Positions 1 to 5,214 of a stretch of 6,148 nt of DNA are shown here, piece by piece. The notes under the pieces are model-generated. The model searched no databases. It saw nothing but the letters and a program-made list of their open reading frames with translations, and was not told the DNA's origin. Source of the stretch: Planctomycetia bacterium. GTDB lineage: Bacteria; Planctomycetota; Phycisphaerae; Phycisphaerales; UBA1924. Position 1 is the stretch's first letter, and each line of letters opens with the position of its first letter. Both the position numbers and the translations under genes were made by a program. The stretch lies in assembly GCA_005776545.1 (NCBI GenBank), contig SXOY01000014.1, forward strand, positions 1 to 6,148. Direction: 5' to 3'.

Positions 1-1427
1 AACGTGTCTTTCCCACCCGCATAGATATGGAGCTTGCCGGGGAGCTTTTTCGACAGTTCGCTCCAGTTGTTTTCGAGCATCATGCGAATGTCGTATTTTT
101 CCCAGCTCTTGGCCACAGTTGGATCAACGGTTCCTGTGCTGCGATCAAAGAGCGGAACTGGTTTGCCATCTTTTCCCTTGGCGCTAAAGACTGCTTCAAA
201 TGCGCCGATCTGACCACTCGCTCCGATTGCAGACTCCATCTTCACGAAGTCGTCGTACCAAAGCGAGGGCACATCGCCGCGGCGTGCGAGCGGCCGACGT
301 GCACCGGTTGCATCCGTGTACATATTGGCATCTTTGGCGTAGAGGTCAATCTGCTGAAAGTCACGGAAATCCACTGGATCGGGGCAGAATGACCAACACC
401 CGGCGAACTGATCGGGATATGTGATCTGCAGCCACAAGCTGCTCCAGCCACCGGACGAGATACCGGTCACATAGCGGTGATTTGCTCCCTTGCCGCGATA
501 TTCTTTTTCAATGGCAGGGAGCAGTTCTTCTACCAATGCCTGGCCACGAGGGCCGTTGTTTTCACTGTCGGCAAAGACGCTGTGGCCGTAGTAGGTACTG
601 GGATCGGGGACAATAAATATTACATTAGCAAGGAAATCTGCGGGGAAGGACCGAGCCATGTTTCCGAGCGAATAGTGTGTAGAACCGAAGCCGCCAATGA
701 ACAGAACTACCGGATATGTCATATCGGGGTTCTTGGCAAAATCTTTGGGCATGAAGACGCCCGCCTGTTGAGCGACATCTCTTCCGTAGAACTTCGAAAG
801 CAACTCGCTCTTGTGGGCGAAGAGTTTGGCACGTGCGCTGGTAGGCATCTGCGGTTCAACGTGCAACTTTGATACTTCAAGGGTTGCTTTTCCTTCCGCT
901 TTCGGGTCGAATCGGACGGCGATTGACTCGCTAAATGCATCGCCTTCGTTGCCGCCGGGGAAACAACCATCAAGATTGCGTCGAACCACTGCCTGTACCC
1001 AATATTCGCCGGGTTCCAGATCAGCGAGCTTCTTTGGGCTTCCATTCCAGGACTCGGTCACGACCATCTTGCCATCGACAGCGTTCCAATCGGCACCAAA
1101 GACCTGCGGTGGGGAATTCCAATCCTGCAACGAGAATCTTGGTTCCTTCACTTTCTCCGCGACCTTGCTGAGGATCAGCAACGCGCGCGTAGCCTTGAAT
1201 CCTTCTTCAACTGCTGGCACTTTCAACGTAATTTCGAAACCGGATGCATGCACCGGCACCACGACATTTGATTCTGGCGCACTCGGCTTTGTCGCCGTAG
1301 TTCCCGGATTTGGCGGCGGGTTTTGCAGCACCTGGCGTGCTACCGCGCCAGCTGTCACCGCTGCTATCGAAACCAATGAAATCAATCCACGTAATGTCTT
1401 CATCTGCGTTTCTATCATGTGAAACAT
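1..1427 (-). CDS. Secreted alpha/beta-hydrolase esterase (putative esterase family, PF00756-like), partial at C-terminus
   Basis: The frame is open from 1427 to the window edge (475 codons, no stop), so the C-terminus is missing. From the ATG at 1427, an N-terminal signal peptide is visible: a hydrophobic stretch at about residues 13-28 ending in Ala-Val-Ala near residue 30, a good signal-peptidase I site, so export is likely. Residues about 55-180 look like a beta-sandwich accessory domain, including a PGEYWVQAV stretch. The alpha/beta-hydrolase domain follows, with an oxyanion-type FIGGFGS segment (about 243-249) and a GISSG nucleophile elbow with Ser324 (codon 456-458). The Asp in GGKD close to the edge is a candidate catalytic acid, and the His would lie outside the window. 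The family includes enterochelin, feruloyl and other ester hydrolases; the substrate cannot be read from the sequence. The start at 1427 is preferred over in-frame ATGs at 1418 and 1403 because a Shine-Dalgarno sequence precedes it. It lies 52 bp after the NagB/PIG-L gene, probably in the same operon. Confidence 0.88.
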   Translation of the reverse strand, partial: MFHMIETQMKTLRGLISLVSIAAVTAGAVARQVLQNPPPNPGTTATKPSAPESNVVVPVHASGFEITLKVPAVEEGFKATRALLILSKVAEKVKEPRFSLQDWNSPPQVFGADWNAVDGKMVVTESWNGSPKKLADLEPGEYWVQAVVRRNLDGCFPGGNEGDAFSESIAVRFDPKAEGKATLEVSKLHVEPQMPTSARAKLFAHKSELLSKFYGRDVAQQAGVFMPKDFAKNPDMTYPVVLFIGGFGSTHYSLGNMARSFPADFLANVIFIVPDPSTYYGHSVFADSENNGPRGQALVEELLPAIEKEYRGKGANHRYVTGISSGGWSSLWLQITYPDQFAGCWSFCPDPVDFRDFQQIDLYAKDANMYTDATGARRPLARRGDVPSLWYDDFVKMESAIGASGQIGAFEAVFSAKGKDGKPVPLFDRSTGTVDPTVAKSWEKYDIRMMLENNWSELSKKLPGKLHIYAGGKDT

Positions 1428-1430
1428 CTA

Positions 1431-1438
1431 CTCACCTT
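1431..1438 (-). promoter_or_regulatory. Shine-Dalgarno of the esterase gene
   Basis: On the minus strand the sequence reads AAGGTGAG, with 7 bases between AAGG and the ATG at 1427. An in-frame TAG at 1430-1428 directly precedes that ATG, so 1427 is the furthest possible start in this stretch. The later in-frame ATGs at 1418 and 1403 have no comparable site. If 1403 were used instead, the protein would lose eight residues ahead of the signal peptide. Confidence 0.65.
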
Positions 1439-1479
1439 CTCAATATGCGCGAACCCTCAAACCCTAATCCCCATAGAGA

Positions 1480-3468
1480 TTATTCGATGCTTCCAGCCCC
1501 CGGACGAGCGACCCATGCCACAAATCCTTCAATTGCCTCATATTCTGCCAGGCCCAGCTTGTCATAGACCTTCGCAGTGCCCCGATTTCGATCTTCAGCC
1601 CGTTCCCAGAACTCGCGGGCATCGTTGGGGCCTGGAAAGAGCGCGAGGTCTTTCTGACTTTCGTGTTTGAAAATCGCCATGCGTTTCCTCCGCACTTCTT
1701 CTGGTGCCAGTGGCACAGCCATTTCGATATCTTCAGGGCCCCACTCCTGCCACGCGCCGCGATAGAGCCACACCTTGCAATTTTTCATCCAAGGGCGGTC
1801 GGCCAGGCGGAGTACTGCTGCCTTGATTGCCTGCAAACATACCCGATGCGTTCCGTGCGGGTCTGACAAATCGCCAGCGGCATAGATCTGTTGCGGCTTT
1901 ACCTGTTCGAGAAGTTCGATGGTAATTGCGATGTCTGCCTCGCCGATAGGTTTTTTCTTTACTCGCCCGGTTTCATAAAATGGAAGGTCCATGAAGTGAA
2001 TGTTCTCGGGCTTCACGCCTGAATAGCGAGCGGCGGCCCTTGCTTCCGTGCGACGAATAAGCCCCTTGATCCTTTGCAGTTCCGGTGAATCAACCTGTCC
2101 TGGAAGTTTTCTAGACATGAACGCTTCGATGCTCTGCTCAAGGCGATCGGCAAATTCTTTGCCAAGCTGCGGAAACGCGTTGGCAAACTCGGTCACAAAA
2201 TCGACATGTCGAAGCGCCGACTCGTCCCAGACGGCGATATTGCCACTGGTCTGGTAGGCAACGTGCACTTCGTGGCCCTGGTCGCACAAACGGATAAACG
2301 TTCCACCCATCGAAATGACATCGTCATCGGGGTGCGGAGAGAATACAACGACTCTCTTTGGAAAAATTTCGCCCGATGCTTCTGGCTTGCCACCCGGCCA
2401 TCCGGTGATTGTCTTCTGCAACGCCTTAAACACTTCGATGTTGATCGCGTAGGCCCCGCCGTGCGACCCGCCTCGAACAGCAAGCAGTTCCTGCAGGCCA
2501 TACTCGTTGTAATCTTCATCGGTCAATTTCAAGATCGCTTTATCAAGCGATTTCGCCAGCCAAATAACCGCGCGTCGCGTTGTTTTTTCATCCCAGCACA
2601 GCTGGAAATCCGCCAACGCGCCGAGGAGCCAAGGAGTCTTCACCCGCGTTAATTCCGCACTTGATGCCGGATCGAGCAACACGGTTGCATTTGCGTGTCG
2701 CTGCAGGTAACTCGCCGCGATTGATGGGGTCACTTCGCCTTCAACCGCACGTTTCACAATTCCAGCTTTGTGCTCGCCAAATGCGAGCATCAGCACTCGC
2801 TTGGCATCCAGAATCGTCCCCACACCCATCGTGACCGCCTGCCGCGGCACGTTGCGTTCACCAAAGAAGTCACTGGCTGCGTCCATTCGCGTGACGCGAT
2901 CCAGAGTAATTCGGCGTGTCCGGCTATCGCAAGGTGACCCGGGCTCATTAAACCCGATGTGCCCGGTCCGCCCGACTCCCAGGATCTGAATATCTATGCC
3001 GCCGGCAATTTGGATCTTTCGTTCATAGTCATCGCACATCTGCTGGACTTTGTCTGTCGCACACTCGCCATCAGGGAGGTTCGTATTTTTGATATCAATA
3101 TCAATATGGTCGAAGAGATATTCGCGCATGAATCGCTTGTAACTCTGCAGCTCCTGCGATGCCATGGGCCAATATTCGTCGAGATTAAACGTTGTTACAT
3201 TGCGAAAGCTCAGCCCTTCTTCCTTGTGCATTCGCACGAGTTCTTCATAGACCCCCTGCGGCGTTGAACCTGTTGCCAGACCCAGCACTGCCATCTTTCC
3301 CTGTGAGGCTCGCTCTCGAATCAGACCTGCGATTTCGGCTGCAACCGCTTTGCTCGCTGCGGTACTCGTGGTATAAATAGCCACAGGCATCTTCTCGGGC
3401 GCATGAGATGCTCCAACGACTGATCGACCGGCCATCGCAAATGTCTTTTCACTTTGTGCAGTGTTCAT
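1480..3468 (-). CDS. nagB: Fused glucosamine-6-phosphate deaminase (NagB) / PIG-L (LmbE) deacetylase, 662 aa
   Basis: This is a two-domain cytoplasmic protein with no signal peptide. Residues about 28-285 are a NagB/sugar-phosphate isomerase domain: phosphate loop LGLATGSTPQG (62-72), FNLDEYW with Asp97 matching E. coli Asp72, GHIGFNEPGS with His170 and Glu175, and GEHKAGIVK (231-239). This domain would convert glucosamine-6-phosphate to fructose-6-phosphate and ammonia. A helical linker (about 290-365) leads to a PIG-L domain (about 370-570) with SPHPDDD (377-383; His379 and Asp382 as likely zinc ligands, Asp381 as likely base) and DPHGTH (536-541; His538 and His541), the usual zinc site of N-acetyl-sugar deacetylases. 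E. coli NagB is only 266 residues. Proteins of about 660 residues with this architecture are known in Bacteroidetes, where they are called glucosamine-6-phosphate deaminase-like. The residue at E. coli Asp141 is Thr168 here. A GTG at 3507 could extend the frame, but the ATG at 3468 has a strong ribosome site. The activity of the PIG-L half is inferred. Confidence 0.92.
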   Translation of the reverse strand: MNTAQSEKTFAMAGRSVVGASHAPEKMPVAIYTTSTAASKAVAAEIAGLIRERASQGKMAVLGLATGSTPQGVYEELVRMHKEEGLSFRNVTTFNLDEYWPMASQELQSYKRFMREYLFDHIDIDIKNTNLPDGECATDKVQQMCDDYERKIQIAGGIDIQILGVGRTGHIGFNEPGSPCDSRTRRITLDRVTRMDAASDFFGERNVPRQAVTMGVGTILDAKRVLMLAFGEHKAGIVKRAVEGEVTPSIAASYLQRHANATVLLDPASSAELTRVKTPWLLGALADFQLCWDEKTTRRAVIWLAKSLDKAILKLTDEDYNEYGLQELLAVRGGSHGGAYAINIEVFKALQKTITGWPGGKPEASGEIFPKRVVVFSPHPDDDVISMGGTFIRLCDQGHEVHVAYQTSGNIAVWDESALRHVDFVTEFANAFPQLGKEFADRLEQSIEAFMSRKLPGQVDSPELQRIKGLIRRTEARAAARYSGVKPENIHFMDLPFYETGRVKKKPIGEADIAITIELLEQVKPQQIYAAGDLSDPHGTHRVCLQAIKAAVLRLADRPWMKNCKVWLYRGAWQEWGPEDIEMAVPLAPEEVRRKRMAIFKHESQKDLALFPGPNDAREFWERAEDRNRGTAKVYDKLGLAEYEAIEGFVAWVARPGAGSIE

Positions 3469-3472
3469 AGAG

Positions 3473-3481
3473 CCTTTCCTC
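3473..3481 (-). promoter_or_regulatory. Shine-Dalgarno of the NagB/PIG-L gene
   Basis: The minus strand reads GAGGAAAGG, leaving 4 bases to the ATG at 3468 from its end, or 8 bases from the GAGGA core. This purine-rich site decides the start at 3468 over the upstream in-frame GTG at 3507, which lacks one and would add 13 residues with no family resemblance. Confidence 0.7.
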
Positions 3482-3489
3482 GATCGCAC

Positions 3490-3504
3490 GAATTCTGAAT
3501 TCAG
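3490..3504. repeat. Overlapping GAATTC palindromes in the divergent spacer
   Basis: GAATTC occurs twice, at 3490-3495 and 3497-3502, separated by one T, so the 13 bases are symmetric apart from the central base. The second copy extends to a perfect 10 bp palindrome CTGAATTCAG (3495-3504). It sits 22 to 36 bp upstream of the NagB/PIG-L start codon, where a repressor could block transcription or the initiation region. The operator role is inferred from position and symmetry only. Confidence 0.4.
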
Positions 3505-3551
3505 CACCTACTTTCGACCAACTGTAGTGCGATACCCTACAAGTCTGTCAC

Positions 3552-3556
3552 AAGGA
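3552..3556 (+). promoter_or_regulatory. Shine-Dalgarno of the oxidoreductase gene
   Basis: AAGGA is followed by 8 bases and then the ATG at 3565. This is good spacing and supports that start, which also places the Rossmann glycine motif at residues 12-17, the usual distance from the N-terminus in this family. Confidence 0.6.
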
Positions 3557-3564
3557 TCTGCAAT

Positions 3565-4599
3565 ATGTCTGTCAATCCGCTGGGCATCGGTGTTGTGGGA
3601 TTGGGCTTCATGGGTTTTACCCACATTCGTGCGTATCTCGCGGCCATTGGTGCCGGGTGCGATTGCAGGCTCATGGCAGTCTCAGACCCAAATCCAGCTC
3701 GATTGAGCGGCGAAGCTCCACCAACTGGAAACATGGCTCCCACTGGCAGCGACCGCCTGTTTGATCCAACGCAGGTGCGTGGATACCTTGCCGCGGAGGA
3801 ACTCTTCGCGGACTCGGCGATTGACGTGGTATCAATCTGCACATACACCGATTCACACGTCGAACTTGCGTGCAAGGCCCTTGCCGCCGGGAAGCATGTG
3901 CTTCTGGAAAAGCCAGTTGCACTTGAAGTCGCACAGGTTCGCAAAGTAGAAGAAGCAGCTCGCCAGGCTCAGAGATTGTGCATGCCGGCAATGTGCATGA
4001 GATTCTGGCCGGGGTGGGATTTCCTGCGAGACCACATCAACGCCGGCTCCTTTGGAGCACTCAAATCGGCCTCGTTCAGACGACTTGGGTCTGGTCCTGG
4101 TTGGGCGAATTCGTTTTATCAGGATGTGAAGCGTTCGGGCGGCGCACTCTTTGACCTACACATTCACGATGCAGATTTTGTGTATTGGTGCCTGGGGATT
4201 CCTCAGAGTGTTTACAGCACTGGGACCACCAATCACATCACTACGTGTTATCACTATGCTGATGGACCTGCGCACATTACTGCTGAAGGGGCGTGGAGCC
4301 TTGCACCCAGCGCGGGGTTCCGCATGCAGTACCTCGTGAATTTCGAAAAGGCATCTATTGAATTTGAACTTGCCAAGACGCCAGCGGTAACGATCCATCA
4401 TTCGGATCGATCGGAACCTGTTACTTTTCCGCCGCTAAGCGGGTATGAATTGCAGGTTCAACACTTTCTTGCCGCCGTGCAGGGCCGCGAGCAACTCCGG
4501 GCGACGCTTGGTGATGCGGCCAAAGTTGTGGCAATTCTGCAAGCCGAGCGGCAGAGTCTTCACAGTCGCCAGGGTTCTTCCCCTTCTGATTTCCTCTAG
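3565..4599 (+). CDS. Gfo/Idh/MocA family NAD(P)-dependent oxidoreductase, 344 aa
   Basis: This is a cytoplasmic dehydrogenase of the glucose-fructose oxidoreductase / inositol dehydrogenase / MocA superfamily, which oxidises or reduces a hydroxyl or keto group on sugars, inositols and their derivatives using NAD(P). The N-terminal Rossmann fold opens with GLGFMG (Gly12, Gly14, Gly17), and the family's Glu-Lys-Pro motif is at 115-117 in HVLLEKP. The C-terminal substrate domain (GFO_IDH_MocA_C-like) carries GGALFDLHIHDAD, with Asp197 and His201 in the positions of the conserved catalytic Asp and His. The length of 344 is typical. The substrate cannot be deduced, because the family is very broad. 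It is the first gene of the rightward group, 36 bp ahead of an acetyltransferase, and diverges from an amino-sugar gene, so an amino-sugar or sugar-derivative substrate is possible but unproven. No twin-arginine or other signal peptide is seen. Confidence 0.93.
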   Translation: MSVNPLGIGVVGLGFMGFTHIRAYLAAIGAGCDCRLMAVSDPNPARLSGEAPPTGNMAPTGSDRLFDPTQVRGYLAAEELFADSAIDVVSICTYTDSHVELACKALAAGKHVLLEKPVALEVAQVRKVEEAARQAQRLCMPAMCMRFWPGWDFLRDHINAGSFGALKSASFRRLGSGPGWANSFYQDVKRSGGALFDLHIHDADFVYWCLGIPQSVYSTGTTNHITTCYHYADGPAHITAEGAWSLAPSAGFRMQYLVNFEKASIEFELAKTPAVTIHHSDRSEPVTFPPLSGYELQVQHFLAAVQGREQLRATLGDAAKVVAILQAERQSLHSRQGSSPSDFL

Positions 4600-4635
4600 A
4601 TTCCAAATGGGGAGTAACTCGCACTACTGTTGGTC

Positions 4636-5193
4636 ATGAGCACATTTTCACCAATTCAAATCCGCTGCAATGGAGCAACGCTCACGATTCGCTCTGCAAC
4701 CGTGACCGATGCAGCTCAATTGATTGAACTGGCACGCGAGGTCTTTCTCACATCGTCGCACACATTGACAACAGCAGCGGAATTTACCATGACGATTGCT
4801 CAGGAAAGTGAGTTGATTGAGACTCTTGCGAAGAAAGACAATGCAGTGTTTCTGCTCGCATCCTTTGACAATACTCCCGTTGCATCGCTTATCTTGAGCG
4901 GCGGCGCAAAGCAGAAAGAACGCCACGTCGGCACGCTTGGAGTTGGTGTCCATTCATCCGCACGCGGCAAGGGAGTCGGTACTGCGCTAATGCAGGCATC
5001 GATCGACTGGGCACGTAACAATGAGGTTATTGAGATGATTCGCCTGGGTGTGTATGCCTCAAACACACGGGCGTTCGAGCTCTACAAACGACTCGGATTT
5101 ATCCAATGCGGCATGTTGCCGGGCGGTTGCAAGCATCTTGATGGGACATATCACGACCAGATCGACATGTATCTATGGGTCAAACCCCACTAA
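4636..5193 (+). CDS. GNAT family N-acetyltransferase, 185 aa
   Basis: This is a single GNAT domain that would transfer an acetyl group from acetyl-CoA to an amine on a small molecule or protein. The acetyl-CoA pyrophosphate loop is seen as RGKGVG (110-115, the Q/R-x-x-G-x-G/A motif A), preceded by the beta-4 strand TLGVGVHSSA (100-109). Motif B is recognisable in VYASNTRAFELYKRLGFIQCG (139-159, with Asn143, Tyr150, Gly154-Phe155). The ending HDQIDMYLWV resembles the last strand of RimI/PhnO-type and YhhY-like acetyltransferases. The substrate is unknown. The start is uncertain: a TTG at 4630 is in frame just before the ATG, and the only Shine-Dalgarno-like run, GGGGAG at 4609-4614, is 21 bases from the ATG and 15 from the TTG. 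An in-frame stop at 4615-4617 limits further extension. It lies between the oxidoreductase and the ABC permease, probably in one transcript. Confidence 0.9.
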   Translation: MSTFSPIQIRCNGATLTIRSATVTDAAQLIELAREVFLTSSHTLTTAAEFTMTIAQESELIETLAKKDNAVFLLASFDNTPVASLILSGGAKQKERHVGTLGVGVHSSARGKGVGTALMQASIDWARNNEVIEMIRLGVYASNTRAFELYKRLGFIQCGMLPGGCKHLDGTYHDQIDMYLWVKPH

Positions 5194-5210
5194 TCGGACC
5201 TACTCTCCGA
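5194..5210 (+). other. Small inverted repeat in the acetyltransferase-permease gap
   Basis: TCGGA (5194-5198) and TCCGA (5206-5210) can pair as a 5 bp stem around a 7-base loop immediately after the acetyltransferase stop codon. The stem ends four bases before the proposed GTG start of the permease. It has no U-tract, so it is not a terminator. A role in translation coupling is possible, but the stem is short and may be chance. Confidence 0.2.
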
Positions 5211-5214
5211 ACGA

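Larger units (their letters stand above)
3469..3564. promoter_or_regulatory. Divergent intergenic promoter region
   Basis: This 96 bp spacer separates the start codons of the NagB/PIG-L gene (leftward) and the oxidoreductase gene (rightward), so it should carry promoters for both groups. I see no convincing -35/-10 pair of the sigma-70 type on either strand, so the exact promoters are not called. It does contain inverted repeats that could bind a regulator: a GAATTC-based palindrome at 3490-3504, and the arms ATCGCAC (3483-3489) and GTGCGAT (3527-3533). No regulator gene lies within the window. Confidence 0.5.

Noticed and set aside
27..872. Plus-strand open frames at 27-392 and 477-872
   Set aside because: Both are antisense to the conserved hydrolase domain of the esterase and resemble no family.
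811..1422. Plus-strand open frame of 203 codons
   Set aside because: It lies opposite the esterase gene, whose minus-strand frame has a signal peptide, a GxSxG motif and a good ribosome site. The plus-strand translation shows no recognisable domain and is rich in Ser, Thr and Arg, as expected of a shadow frame.
1428..1479. Possible terminator between the NagB fusion and the esterase
   Set aside because: Only a 4 bp stem (AATC/GATT) can be formed on the minus strand and there is no T-run. The gap is better read as an intra-operon spacer.
2206..2652. Plus-strand open frame of 148 codons
   Set aside because: It is antisense to the linker and PIG-L part of the NagB fusion, with no ribosome site and no recognisable domain.
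3091..3107. Short AT-rich repetitive run (GATATC/AATATC units)
   Set aside because: It is explained by alternating Ile and Asp codons in the NagB domain (Ile-Asp-Ile-Asp-Ile), not by a separate repeat element.
3537..3944. Minus-strand open frame of 135 codons
   Set aside because: It is antisense to the Rossmann domain of the oxidoreductase. The composition (Ser, Ala, Arg, Pro) is that of a shadow frame.
4600..4635. Possible promoter or terminator between the oxidoreductase and the acetyltransferase
   Set aside because: The 36 bp gap has no stable hairpin and no -35/-10 pair that I can support.
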